In this document: piece after piece, positions 1 to 8,351 of the stretch
How the letters are laid out: each line of letters begins with the position of its first letter
How positions within the stretch are numbered: the first letter of the stretch is position 1
From: Prochlorococcus marinus str. MIT 9201
GTDB taxonomy: Bacteria > Cyanobacteriota > Cyanobacteriia > PCC-6307 > Cyanobiaceae
Assembly (NCBI RefSeq): GCF_000759955.1
Contig: NZ_JNAL01000009.1
Coordinates: 1-61,811 of the forward strand
DNA length: 61,811 nt
Reading direction: 5' to 3'
The notes under the pieces: model-generated
Told to the model about the DNA's origin: nothing
Databases searched by the model: none
What the model saw: only the letters and a program-made list of their open reading frames with translations
Position numbers and translations under genes: made by a program

Positions 1-131
1 AGTCTAACTTCAACTAAAAAAAACATTTTTTGAGCATATAAAGTGGCATAAATATCCCTTCCATCATTACCTGGAGAGACTTGGTACAACATACCAAATG
101 TTGGATGGTTTAAATAACGCTCAGAAGTCAA
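1..131 (-). CDS. pipX: PipX, PII-interacting co-activator (partial, cut by window start)
   Basis: PipX binds either PII (GlnB) or the nitrogen regulator NtcA and so couples nitrogen status to transcription. The visible N-terminal 43 residues read TSERYLNHPTFGMLYQV, followed by an ATLYAQKMFFLVEVR stretch, which matches the conserved start of the family. The reading frame runs off the left edge. The most likely start is TTG at 131, because upstream in frame there is only ATA before a stop. It lies downstream of the EcfT-like gene and der on the same strand, a gene order common in picocyanobacteria. I am confident of the family, less so of the start codon. Confidence 0.82.
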   Translation of the reverse strand, partial: MTSERYLNHPTFGMLYQVSPGNDGRDIYATLYAQKMFFLVEVR

Positions 132-149
132 ACTTAAATATTGTGTTAT

Positions 150-1064
150 TTATAATGCACCATACAGTTTTCTAAGAAAAATTGCTATGCAAATAAAACA
201 AATCGATAATGTATTAACAATTACATTGAGAGGTTTCGAAGAATTAAAAGTTCTAAATCTATTTGTTTTTATAATAATTTCTTTCTTTGAGAGCAATGAT
301 TCTGCTCCTTGATCAATTCTCAGAAATATATTTTGAAATAACCTTTCAACCAGAATTAAAAAGACATTGAAGGATTTCTTAAAGCCTAAATTGCGAAAAT
401 TTATTGATCTAACTGATACTGATTTAATCATATTCTGAAATTCTTCTTGTACTAAAGGAATAAAACGTAATGCAATTAATAACTGAAAAAGCCATTTACT
501 AACAGGTAATCCAATCTTTCTTAATGGATACATAAACCAACTTAATCCCCATACAATATCCTCTTGTGATGTAGTTAATAGCATCAAATTTACACTATGT
601 ATAACAGTAAATATCAAGGTGGAGGTTTTTATTCCTAGTTCAAATGCTTTTCGTGATAAGTTGTAGGGACCAAAATTAATAAACAATATCTTCTGCGAAG
701 GAATTTGCAAAATATTCCATTCTTTATGGCTTTCCATTACTACTTGCAACTCATTGGGATTTCTTAAGTAGCCATCAAGAGATTGAATATCAGACGAGGC
801 AAGTATTGATATACATCCAATTAATAGTGACAAACATGAGAGAAAAAATAATGATCGCCACCATACCCTAGATGGCAATAAACTCAAAAAAGTAATTAAT
901 AGTAAACAAACTACTAGACTCGATCTCCATATTGGACCTGCCCAAATTGGAGTGATTAAAAATATCATTACTATAATTATTTTTAATCGACTATCTATAA
1001 TTCTTAACCAACTTCTATTGCCATAAACGTATTGACCAATTGAAAATTTGGTGAGTAAATTCAT
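150..1064 (-). CDS. EcfT/CbiQ-type transmembrane component of an ECF transporter
   Basis: This is an energy-coupling-factor (CbiQ/EcfT) membrane protein of 304 residues. It has several hydrophobic helices in its N-terminal third and a long cytoplasmic helix region with [12 protein letters not shown] near residues 195-210, typical of the segment that touches the ATPases. The coupling motif (usually Ala-Arg-Gly) is degenerate here (SVRS). No ATPase or substrate-binding S component lies beside it, as is usual for this cyanobacterial gene. It overlaps the der stop by four bases, so the two are probably co-transcribed with pipX. The substrate cannot be told from sequence. Confidence 0.8.
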   Translation of the reverse strand: MNLLTKFSIGQYVYGNRSWLRIIDSRLKIIIVMIFLITPIWAGPIWRSSLVVCLLLITFLSLLPSRVWWRSLFFLSCLSLLIGCISILASSDIQSLDGYLRNPNELQVVMESHKEWNILQIPSQKILFINFGPYNLSRKAFELGIKTSTLIFTVIHSVNLMLLTTSQEDIVWGLSWFMYPLRKIGLPVSKWLFQLLIALRFIPLVQEEFQNMIKSVSVRSINFRNLGFKKSFNVFLILVERLFQNIFLRIDQGAESLLSKKEIIIKTNRFRTFNSSKPLNVIVNTLSICFICIAIFLRKLYGAL

Positions 1065-2437
1065 ATGTCTTTTTGAATTAACTCTATATTTTCCTTTTCT
1101 ACTTCTTTATTTAAGGCTCTATGCTGTTTTCCTCTCCAAAGTAAAATGAGAGGTGTGCCTTCAAAGCCTAAATTGACTCTTATTTGTTTTTCAATATATC
1201 TTCTATAAGTTATTCCGAATAATTTAGGATCATTTACAAAAAGAGTAAAAGTGGGAGGTTTGTTCTTTACTTGAGTACCGTAATAAAGCCTACCTTGCTT
1301 ACCGCTTCTTTTCGTTGGAGGACTTTTCCAACTAATTGATTCTTTAAGCACTTCATTAACAACAGATGTGGTAACTCTTCTTCTATGTTGATTTACAGCA
1401 TTAAGCGCATGCTCAAAAATATTCTCAACTCTTTGACCAGTTAGAGCAGATATAAAAATCATTTTTGACCAGTGTAAAAAATAAAGTTTAGATCTAAGTT
1501 CTTTTTCTAATTGATAAATTGTTGAACTATTTTTTTCTACAAGATCCCATTTATTAACTACAATTATGCAAGCTCTGCCTTGTTCTTCTATGCGCCCAGC
1601 CAGCTTCTGGTCTTGATCAGTTACTCCATCTATAGCGTCTATAACTAAAACACAAACATCACTTCTATCTATAGATTTAAAAGCCCTATTAATTCCAAAG
1701 AATTCAGTACCGTATTTAACATTTTTCTTTCTTCTAATTCCTGCAGTATCAATAATTTTCCAATGATTATCACCTTTTTTAATAAGCGTGTCTATTGAAT
1801 CAGTTGTCGTGCCACTAATATCACTAACTATTGCTCTTTTTTCTCCACAGATTGAATTTAACAAACTAGATTTACCAACATTAGGCCTTCCTATAATTGA
1901 CATCATAATCTTTTCTTCATCATCTTGGATATTATTCTCAGGAAGTTCCCCAATAACGAGATCTAAAAGATCTCCAGTACCTGAACCATGAATAGCCGAA
2001 ACAGGGTTAGGTTCGCCCAATCCTAATTTCCAGAACTCCGAAGCCAAAGAGATTCCAAGAGTGGTCGATTCGCATTTATTAACAGCAACAATGGTTTTGC
2101 AGCTTGAGTTTCTTAACCATTTTGCTATTGATAAATCGCCATCAGTAACGCCTTGATTACCATCTACTACCAGTAACGCTAGTGAAGCCTCTTCTAGGGC
2201 CAAGAAGACTTGTGTCCTTATCTCTGGGAGTAATTCACTATCATCATCAAAAACTAAACCTCCAGTATCAACTATTTGAAATTCCTTACCTCCCCATGAA
2301 GCATTTTGATAAGTTCTATCTCTTGTAACACCAGGTCTATCAAATACTATTGCATCATTACTTTGGCAAAGACGATTAACTAAGGTAGATTTCCCAACGT
2401 TAGGTCTTCCGATAATTGCTATTGTAGGAAGAATCAA
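1061..2437 (-). CDS. der: Ribosome biogenesis GTPase Der (EngA)
   Basis: Der is a double-GTPase needed for maturation of the 50S ribosomal subunit. The 458-residue protein has two G domains, each with a GRPNVGKS P-loop (near residues 10 and 183), DTGG or DTAG switch motifs and NKCE/NKWD specificity motifs. A C-terminal KH-like domain carries the FVNDPKLFG segment. The length is normal for the family. It overlaps the next gene (EcfT-like) by ATGA-type coupling. Nothing odd was seen. Confidence 0.97.
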   Translation of the reverse strand: MILPTIAIIGRPNVGKSTLVNRLCQSNDAIVFDRPGVTRDRTYQNASWGGKEFQIVDTGGLVFDDDSELLPEIRTQVFLALEEASLALLVVDGNQGVTDGDLSIAKWLRNSSCKTIVAVNKCESTTLGISLASEFWKLGLGEPNPVSAIHGSGTGDLLDLVIGELPENNIQDDEEKIMMSIIGRPNVGKSSLLNSICGEKRAIVSDISGTTTDSIDTLIKKGDNHWKIIDTAGIRRKKNVKYGTEFFGINRAFKSIDRSDVCVLVIDAIDGVTDQDQKLAGRIEEQGRACIIVVNKWDLVEKNSSTIYQLEKELRSKLYFLHWSKMIFISALTGQRVENIFEHALNAVNQHRRRVTTSVVNEVLKESISWKSPPTKRSGKQGRLYYGTQVKNKPPTFTLFVNDPKLFGITYRRYIEKQIRVNLGFEGTPLILLWRGKQHRALNKEVEKENIELIQKDI

Positions 2438-2511
2438 TTCTTCTCTCCAAAGAAAGTAGTATCCATTACAACTATACCTTTAATAGAATCATTTACCTTT
2501 TTCAAAAAATC

Positions 2512-2997
2512 TTATTTAATTTCTGGATCACCAAAATGTCCTTTAACTGGATTTACAGGTGGTGAACTAGGACTTGGCAACAGTCCTCTATCTTTTGAAA
2601 AACAATCATTTTCAATCGCCCAATAAATCAACCAATTTACTGCCGTTGCTCTTCTAGTTCTTCTTGGATAGAGTTCATTAATCTTATAACCTTTAAAATT
2701 AAGAAAATTTTTTAATCCTTGTTTATAGTATTTTGGTATTGATCGAGTCAAATGTACTGAGGCTGGTCGCTCTGAAATGATTTGAGGAGCTTTTTCAAAT
2801 TTTTCTGACCAATAAGAAGGAGTTAATTCGCTAAAGGCCCATTCATTTATAGATAGTTCTTTAGTATAAAAAAGTCTCTCCCAAACCAATTCACAAACAA
2901 AAGTATCACTAACCCTATCTTCGAGAGCAAGAAATAATAGATCCTTACATATTGGCCATGTAAATTGATTTTCAACTAATTTTTCTTTTTTATACAT
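2512..2997 (-). CDS. DUF1823 family protein
   Basis: This is a 161-residue soluble protein of the cyanobacterial/plastid DUF1823 family, recognised from its FTWPICKDLLFLALEDRVSD opening and the later YPRRTRRATAVNWLIYWA segment. Its function is unknown. Its start codon overlaps the cobI stop by one base (position 2997), so the two are likely translated from one message. It has no signal peptide and no membrane span. Confidence 0.8.
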   Translation of the reverse strand: MYKKEKLVENQFTWPICKDLLFLALEDRVSDTFVCELVWERLFYTKELSINEWAFSELTPSYWSEKFEKAPQIISERPASVHLTRSIPKYYKQGLKNFLNFKGYKINELYPRRTRRATAVNWLIYWAIENDCFSKDRGLLPSPSSPPVNPVKGHFGDPEIK

Positions 2998-3752
2998 TAA
3001 TCGAACCTTATCAAAATTAAAGAAAAATAAGGCATTAATTCCTTTTTATATTGTGATGCATATTGAATAATTTGATCAGGCATCCCAACACTTAAAGCTA
3101 TTAATGATGTATTGATGATATCCTCTTTTTTTAAAATTTCCCTGACTAAATTCCATCTTTTGCCAACTTTCATAATTGCCAATACCGTTTTATTTGCCTT
3201 ACTTTCCCTAATTAGTGATGTTAATTCTGCTTTAGAAGAGGGGCATTCTTTGATGATCAATGTCTCTCCTTTTTTTACCAAATCAAAATCATTCAAAGCT
3301 GCAGCTGCTGAAATCGAAGAAATACCAGGTATGGTTTTGGTAATAATTTCAGAATGATGATTTTTTATTAACCTCAAAATATTAGAAGAACTTGCAAATA
3401 GTGAAGTATCTCCAAGGCAAAGTAAAACAACTGATTCTCCATTTTGTATAAATTTCACTATTTTTTCCACAGCATTAGACCATATTTCATCAGGATCAAA
3501 ATCCTTCCTAGCCATTGGAAAGATGATAGGTATATTTTTTTTAAATTTGGTGTATTTCTTGACTATTTCTGCAGCAAAACTCTTTTTATTATCATCTGAT
3601 ATTGGAAAAACTATAACTTTCGCTTTTCTTATTGCATCCACAGCTGCAATTGTTAAAAGTGATGGATCACCAGGGCCTACACCAACGATGGTGAATGTTG
3701 GTAAATCAGTTTTATATCGATTAATTAAACTTACGAACCTGTTTCTTATCAT
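2997..3752 (-). CDS. cobI: Precorrin-2 C20-methyltransferase
   Basis: This enzyme transfers a methyl group from S-adenosylmethionine to C20 of precorrin-2 (or its cobalt form) in corrin-ring synthesis; Prochlorococcus makes pseudocobalamin. The 251-residue protein has the family's GVGPGDPSLLT glycine-rich opening near residue 23 and a central GIPG-like segment (TIPGISSISAAAALN). The family is about 230-250 residues, so it is full length. It overlaps the DUF1823 start and lies 16 bases after the miaE-like stop. Confidence 0.88.
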   Translation of the reverse strand: MIRNRFVSLINRYKTDLPTFTIVGVGPGDPSLLTIAAVDAIRKAKVIVFPISDDNKKSFAAEIVKKYTKFKKNIPIIFPMARKDFDPDEIWSNAVEKIVKFIQNGESVVLLCLGDTSLFASSSNILRLIKNHHSEIITKTIPGISSISAAAALNDFDLVKKGETLIIKECPSSKAELTSLIRESKANKTVLAIMKVGKRWNLVREILKKEDIINTSLIALSVGMPDQIIQYASQYKKELMPYFSLILIRFD

Positions 3753-3768
3753 TTTTATTTTATTAAAT

Positions 3769-4377
3769 TTAGCTATGTACCCTCGGCATCATAAAAGTTT
3801 CAGCTAATATTGCTGATTCAATTTCAGACAATTCCTCTAACCTTTTGAAAGTTTGACTTTTAGAGAATTTAATTTGCGCTAGTTTCCAGTAAACTCCAAA
3901 ATGTCTTGCCTCACTCTCAAGAAGAGACTCATAAAGAGATTTAAACGATTTTTCTTCAGAATTCAACGCAAGCAAGCTTAATCTTTCATGACTTCTTGCT
4001 TCAATAAGTCCTGCTATTAAGAAACTATCAAGCATTCTATTGGGCTCTTCCTTTCTTATATTCTTGGACAATTTAGCTCCATATGGAGGCGGTTTTAAGG
4101 ACTCAAGAGAATGTCCAAGATCCTTTAAAAAATAAAGTATTTTTTCAAAATGCTCTAATTCCTCTCTTGCTATTGGACTTAGAACTTCTGCCAGATTCGG
4201 TTCTGAAGGATATCTAAACATTAATTGAATAGCTACTCCTGCTGCTTTCCTTTCACAATGAGCGTGGTCAATAAGAATATCTATTGGATTAGATAATGCA
4301 AGTTTGATCCACTCATCTGATGTTAATGAGGATAAATATTTAATATGTGAAGAAGGCCTTTTAAAATCGACTAGCAT
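3769..4377 (-). CDS. miaE: MiaE-like tRNA hydroxylase (ferritin-like diiron protein)
   Basis: The 202-residue protein matches tRNA-(2-methylthio-N6-isopentenyladenosine-37) hydroxylase, a diiron enzyme modifying tRNA next to the anticodon. Ferritin-like ligands are visible: HCERKAAG near residue 40, REELEHFEK near 71-79, LIEARSHERL near 126-135 and SEARHFGVYW near 155-164. It begins directly after the aroQ stop codon, which suggests one operon. Whether it hydroxylates the same nucleoside in cyanobacteria is inference from the family. Confidence 0.85.
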   Translation of the reverse strand: MLVDFKRPSSHIKYLSSLTSDEWIKLALSNPIDILIDHAHCERKAAGVAIQLMFRYPSEPNLAEVLSPIAREELEHFEKILYFLKDLGHSLESLKPPPYGAKLSKNIRKEEPNRMLDSFLIAGLIEARSHERLSLLALNSEEKSFKSLYESLLESEARHFGVYWKLAQIKFSKSQTFKRLEELSEIESAILAETFMMPRVHS

Positions 4378-4818
4378 TTAATCTTTACTACTTAAATAGC
4401 CAATGATTCCTTCAAGAGCTAGGGAGTAACTTGAAATACCGAAGCCGCTAATTATTCCTATAGCTTTATCTGTAAGGAAAGATTCTTTACGAAAGTCTTC
4501 TCTACTAAAAATATTTGAAATATGTAACTCTACAAATGGAATTTTTGATCCAATTAAAGCATCACGAATAGAAATTGAGGTATGAGTAAATGCACCCGCG
4601 TTTATAAGAATTCCTTGGATCCTTTCAACAGAATCATGAATTTTATCAACTATTTCACCTTCATGATTGCTTTGAAAACATTCAAGAAGAATTTTTTTAC
4701 TCTCTGCAGCTTTTGTTAAGTCTTGTTCGATATCAGTCAGTGTTTTATTTCCGTATATTTCTGGTTCTCTAGTGCCCAAAAGATTTAGATTGGGTCCATT
4801 TATCAATAAAATATTCAT
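4378..4818 (-). CDS. aroQ: Type II 3-dehydroquinate dehydratase
   Basis: AroQ dehydrates 3-dehydroquinate to 3-dehydroshikimate in the shikimate pathway. The start is placed at ATG 4818 because the conserved [23 protein letters not shown] terminus begins there. A longer frame upstream to 4884 would add 22 hydrophobic residues not found in the family. The resulting 146 residues is the normal size. The catalytic Tyr (EIYG), the NHEGE loop and the NAGAFTHTS substrate loop are present. It is the first gene of the minus-strand run that follows the tRNA pair. Confidence 0.93.
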   Translation of the reverse strand: MNILLINGPNLNLLGTREPEIYGNKTLTDIEQDLTKAAESKKILLECFQSNHEGEIVDKIHDSVERIQGILINAGAFTHTSISIRDALIGSKIPFVELHISNIFSREDFRKESFLTDKAIGIISGFGISSYSLALEGIIGYLSSKD

Positions 4819-4920
4819 CATCAATAAAGTCTTTTCTTTACAAATGCTATCTAGAAAGAAACAAAAAAACCAAAACAATTTCACACAAAGTGTCCATTAA
4901 CTGATAAGTTCAAATAGTGG

Positions 4921-5002
4921 GGGTCGGTGCCCGAGTGGTTAAAGGGGGCGGACTGTAAATCCGCTGGCTCTGCCTACGTTGGTTCAAATCCAACCCGGCC
5001 CA
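4921..5002 (+). tRNA. trnY: tRNA-Tyr (GTA)
   Basis: The acceptor arm GGGTCGG pairs with CCGGCCC before discriminator A. The anticodon stem-loop GCGGA-CTGTAAA-TCCGC carries GTA. A long variable arm marks a type II tRNA. The T arm is GTTGG-TTCAAAT-CCAAC. CCA is not encoded. Ten bases separate it from tRNA-Thr. Decayed copies of its 3' end recur at 16.27 and 18.75 kb. Confidence 0.97.
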
Positions 5003-5012
5003 CTTTTAAAAT

Positions 5013-5084
<72 letters not shown>

Positions 5085-5155
5085 CTCGCGGGATAGCTTG
5101 GTATCAGTGAGATTACCACTATCGCAGAAAGAAATTAAGTGGAAGTGGACATCAT

Positions 5156-5560
5156 TTATTCAACAATAATTGTCCCACCCATTCCGAAAGATGCATGCGG
5201 AGAGCATACATAATAATATTTCCCTGATGAAACGCCCTTCGTATTCCATGATATTTTTCCATTTTGCGTTCCAGGAGTTCCAGAAATTATCCCTGTGGTG
5301 ACCTGATCACCTCCTCCACGAGAAAATTTAGTCTTTATATAGAACGGATGACGCGATGCATCAACATCAAAAATAATTGTATCTCCTTTATTCACTGTAA
5401 CTGTAGGATCTTCTCCTCTTACAGATCCATTTCTATCAGTTCCACTTAGGATATAGTTGCGATAACTCTCTGCTGATACGTCTATTTTAAATACTTCTGA
5501 ATCTGCAATGGCTGGTCCTGAGAAACCAAAAAATAAAGTTAAGAATAAAAGAGATCTCAT
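5156..5560 (-). CDS. Secreted plastocyanin-like cupredoxin
   Basis: This is a 134-residue protein with a signal peptide (cleavage near ADSEV, residue 20) and a single cupredoxin fold. A full type-1 copper ligand set is visible: His71 (RHPF), then Cys119, His122 and Met127 in VCSPHASFGMGG. It should be a small blue-copper electron carrier or copper chaperone in the lumen or periplasm. It is not the usual plastocyanin (petE), whose sequence differs. It lies alone just inside the accessory region, 71 bases from tRNA-Thr, reading towards it. The partner is unknown. Confidence 0.75.
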   Translation of the reverse strand: MRSLLFLTLFFGFSGPAIADSEVFKIDVSAESYRNYILSGTDRNGSVRGEDPTVTVNKGDTIIFDVDASRHPFYIKTKFSRGGGDQVTTGIISGTPGTQNGKISWNTKGVSSGKYYYVCSPHASFGMGGTIIVE

Positions 5561-5680
5561 GAATTTAAATAATTGGTAATTGAATTTTAAGAAAAAAAGA
5601 AGCTAATTGGCCCTTATTGTAGATCGACTGTGAATCAATAAAAACATCCCTTATAAATAATGGTATTTGTAAAAAATGGA

Positions 5681-6535
5681 CTAAAAAAGATTGCCCTGGA
5701 TCTCTGTATTATCAACTTTTACAGGATTACAGACCAACTTTGCATATTGCTCGGAATAAGCACAATTTTTACAGGATAGATTTGGTTCCGGGATCTGGTC
5801 CTTATTCATCAAAGAAACCATTGAATCTATTTCTTCTTCAATCCAATCAATATTCCAATCGTAAGGAACTAAATATTCGTCAAAATTCATTCTTTTATTA
5901 AATTCTTCATCATCTCTTTTTGCATTACAAACTAAAAAATAAGATGTTTTATGAACATCAAATCCCATCCCTTTAAGAAGATATGCATAGAAATCCATCT
6001 GGATTTTATATCCTTCATGATATGGATCATCAAGATAATCTTGTTTATCTACTCTTCCAAGTTTTGCCTGAGATTTGTAATCAACAACTATTAATTGCTT
6101 AGTAATCTTATGCTGCCAAATATCATCAACTCCTCCAGTCAAGATTATGTTTGTATGCTTATGGCGAAGCATCAATCCTTTGTGGAGTGAATTACGCCAA
6201 TCATCTATCTCAGGATGATCGAAAGGAACTAGATGACTTAAATCATTGTCGATAAATAATCTATGTGGAATTTGTCTTTCTCGGCAATAATCAAATTCTT
6301 TTTTTAACAGCAAATCAGTAGTTTCATTTAAAGTCCATCCAGGTGTTCCTGGTGGGTCTAAACCTTTTACTCTATCCAGGTAAAAACATCTTTTACAGGT
6401 TAAAAAATTGGAAAACCTGCCTCTACTTATTTTAAAATCATCTTTCTGATTAGGAGAGTAAGACGAAGATGCTCTCGCTTTTAATCCAGTTGCTTTTACA
6501 GGTTCCTTTTTACTATTTCTCTTAAGATCTATCAT
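5681..6535 (-). CDS. Cas4/RecB-like PD-(D/E)XK nuclease with probable Fe-S cluster
   Basis: The 284-residue protein has PD-(D/E)XK nuclease features: GGVDD (Asp137/138), VVDYKS (Asp152, Lys154) and a following QMDFYAY helix with Gln179. Cysteines bracket the domain: Cys47 and Cys50 in LTCKRCFYL, and Cys255, Cys258 and Cys269 near the C terminus. This is the layout of Cas4 and AddB-type nucleases that hold a [4Fe-4S] cluster. No cas1, cas2 or CRISPR repeats are present, and no helicase adjoins it. A stand-alone role in DNA repair or element processing is inference. Its 5' leader contains one copy of an 85-bp direct repeat. Confidence 0.75.
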   Translation of the reverse strand: MIDLKRNSKKEPVKATGLKARASSSYSPNQKDDFKISRGRFSNFLTCKRCFYLDRVKGLDPPGTPGWTLNETTDLLLKKEFDYCRERQIPHRLFIDNDLSHLVPFDHPEIDDWRNSLHKGLMLRHKHTNIILTGGVDDIWQHKITKQLIVVDYKSQAKLGRVDKQDYLDDPYHEGYKIQMDFYAYLLKGMGFDVHKTSYFLVCNAKRDDEEFNKRMNFDEYLVPYDWNIDWIEEEIDSMVSLMNKDQIPEPNLSCKNCAYSEQYAKLVCNPVKVDNTEIQGNLF

Positions 6536-6550
6536 GACTTTTTAATTCAA

Positions 6551-6635
6551 AAAGAATCTTTCTTATCCATAGATTATCTAGATAATGAATTATTATCAAA
6601 ATTTAAAAAGTGAGTATAAATAAAAGTGAGATGTA
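6551..6635. repeat. 85-bp imperfect direct repeat, copy A
   Basis: The first of two copies (other at 7895-7979), matching at about 73 of 85 positions, in the same orientation. Both begin AAAAAGAATCTTTCTTATCC. Copy A sits directly upstream of the minus-strand nuclease gene and contains the palindrome TTATCTAGATAA and an inverted pair GATAAT-N5-ATTATC at 6583-6599. It may be a duplicated leader or operator, or the scar of an insertion. Confidence 0.8.
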
Positions 6636-6716
6636 AAAAATTTTATATTTAATATCTGTATTTTCCTCTAGAATCAAATATTAATTAAAAGCAGTTTAGA
6701 AACTGTCCAAAACATT

Positions 6717-7481
6717 ATGAACTTACCAATAGAAAAACAGACCGTTTTAATAACAGGTGCAGGGAGAGGATTAGGTTCCGAAATAGCAAAATCGTTTCAT
6801 AGAGAGGGCGCGAAAGTAATAATCAACTATAGAAATTCATATGAAAGCGCTAAAAATTTATCTGACGCATTAGGAGAAAATGCAATTTTGATAAAAGGAG
6901 ATATTAGAGAAAAAAATCAAGTTTCTAAAATGCAAAAGGAATTAGAAAGTCAAAATATTGGAGTAGATACAATTATCCATAATGCAATAAATGACTTTAT
7001 TTTTAATGGTGATCAAAGAAAAAAAATAGACACTATAGAGTGGCAAGATTTTCAAAACCAAATTGAAACTACTCAAAAAGGACTTCTAAATTTGCTGAAT
7101 ATTTTTACCCCAAATATGAAAAATAATTCTTTTGGAAGAGTGATAACTATAGGGACTAATTTATTTCAAAATCCAGTAATTCCCTACCATGATTACACTG
7201 CAGCCAAAGGAGGATTATTATCACTTACAAGAACTGCAGCGATAGATCTAGGGCAATTTAATATCACAGTAAATATGGTTTCAGGAGGCTTATTAAAGGT
7301 CACTGATGCTAGCAAAGGTACTCCAGATAGTGTTTTTGAATATATTTCCAGTATTACACCCTTAAGAAAAGTTACCACTACAGAAGACTTTTCGGATGCT
7401 GTATTATTTTTTGCTTCCCCTTGGTCGAGGGCAGTCACTGGTCAAAATTTAGTAGTTGATGGTGGTTTAGTTTTAAACTAA
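6717..7481 (+). CDS. Short-chain dehydrogenase/reductase (FabG-like)
   Basis: The 254-residue SDR has a Rossmann motif TGAGRGLG at residues 14-20 and the catalytic pair Tyr160 and Lys164 in YTAAK. The segment that normally carries the catalytic Ser reads ITIGTNLF, so the Ser appears to be replaced, and the NNAG motif is changed to HNAI. The fold is certain; the substrate is not. It could be a 3-oxoacyl-ACP reductase relative or an enzyme acting on a sugar or ketone. It lies between two direct repeats and ends at a hairpin terminator. Confidence 0.8.
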   Translation: MNLPIEKQTVLITGAGRGLGSEIAKSFHREGAKVIINYRNSYESAKNLSDALGENAILIKGDIREKNQVSKMQKELESQNIGVDTIIHNAINDFIFNGDQRKKIDTIEWQDFQNQIETTQKGLLNLLNIFTPNMKNNSFGRVITIGTNLFQNPVIPYHDYTAAKGGLLSLTRTAAIDLGQFNITVNMVSGGLLKVTDASKGTPDSVFEYISSITPLRKVTTTEDFSDAVLFFASPWSRAVTGQNLVVDGGLVLN

Positions 7482-7483
7482 TT

Positions 7484-7507
7484 AACTTTAATAAAAGTTA
7501 TTTTTTT
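7484..7507 (+). terminator. Rho-independent terminator after the SDR gene
   Basis: AACTTT and AAAGTT pair around a four-base AATA loop and are followed by A and seven T residues. It starts a few bases after the SDR stop codon. Confidence 0.5.
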
Positions 7508-7608
7508 CTAAATTATTTTTTCTTTTTAAGAGAATAATTAATTGATAATTCTAAAGTTTTAATTAATTGAGATTTAGTATTTTTCATAATTTGATTTCTA
7601 AATATTAA

Positions 7609-7797
7609 TTATCTTTTATCAATTAGATAAAGAGCATTACTTTCAAAAATCCCCTCAGTTATCCATTCTCTATACTCCTCAATTAATGCTAATTTGTTTT
7701 TTAAATTTTCTTCTTCCCCAAGAAATTTTTGTCTATAAATCATTGAATCTAATATATATTTACACATTGATAAGGCGTTATTATTGTGCTTATTCAT
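7609..7797 (-). CDS. Small hypothetical protein (62 aa)
   Basis: This is a soluble, mostly helical 62-residue protein with no recognised domain. It lies within the interval bounded by the two 85-bp repeats, downstream of copy B, in the same relative position as the nuclease gene after copy A. It may be expressed from the duplicated leader. I do not recognise a family. Confidence 0.5.
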   Translation of the reverse strand: MNKHNNNALSMCKYILDSMIYRQKFLGEEENLKNKLALIEEYREWITEGIFESNALYLIDKR

Positions 7798-7894
7798 ATT
7801 CGCTCATAAATGAAAAATATTTAAAATCTTAAATTAATTCAAACTTTATTGATGTAACAAAATATCCTTATTAAGATAAAAATTTACTCCTTTA

Positions 7895-7979
7895 AAAAGA
7901 ATCTTTCTTATCCAAAGATTATTTAGATTAAGAACTATTATCAAAATTTCAAAAGCAAGTATAAACAAAAGTGAGCTGA
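7895..7979. repeat. 85-bp imperfect direct repeat, copy B
   Basis: The second copy of the repeat at 6551-6635, same orientation. It lies between two small minus-strand genes. The inverted pair seen in copy A has decayed on one side here. Confidence 0.8.
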
Positions 7980-7997
7980 ACGTGGACTAGTTCTGAA

Positions 7998-8204
7998 TTA
8001 ATTACCTTGAAAAGCTGGAGTTAAAATACCTCCACCAAAATCATCATCATCATCGTTACTATCGTCTGAAAAAATTAATTGCCCAACTTGTAATCCAAAA
8101 TATAAGCAGAAAATCCATATAAAAACATCTCCACCCGAAAGTCCCATAATCCAACTTAGGACTAATCCAATTAGTAAACCAATTCCAACTAAAGTAATTT
8201 CCAA
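7998..8204 (-). CDS. Small membrane protein with acidic tail (68 aa)
   Basis: Two hydrophobic segments (residues about 3-20 and 27-45) are followed by an acidic run (DDSNDDDDDFGGG) and a short tail. It is probably an inner- or thylakoid-membrane protein. No family was recognised. The coding pattern and a clean ATG support it as a real gene. Confidence 0.6.
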   Translation of the reverse strand: MEITLVGIGLLIGLVLSWIMGLSGGDVFIWIFCLYFGLQVGQLIFSDDSNDDDDDFGGGILTPAFQGN

Positions 8205-8351
8205 TGTCTTATAAGTTTTAGATAACTTAATAAATAAAAATTAAAAAAGAGGTGTCAAAGATATCAAAATCCTGTGATATTTAGATATTGACTTTTGGGC
8301 GGTTTTATAATTTTATTTCTCTTTTTAAAAGCAATTAATTTAAAAAAGTAA

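Noticed and set aside
1788-1991. Plus-strand frame inside der, and similar frames at 3112, 3523, 7193, 12306, 12863, 29342, 33123, 33468, 43649, 43943, 44332, 50812 and 51118
   Set aside because: All are antisense shadows of well-identified genes with family motifs.
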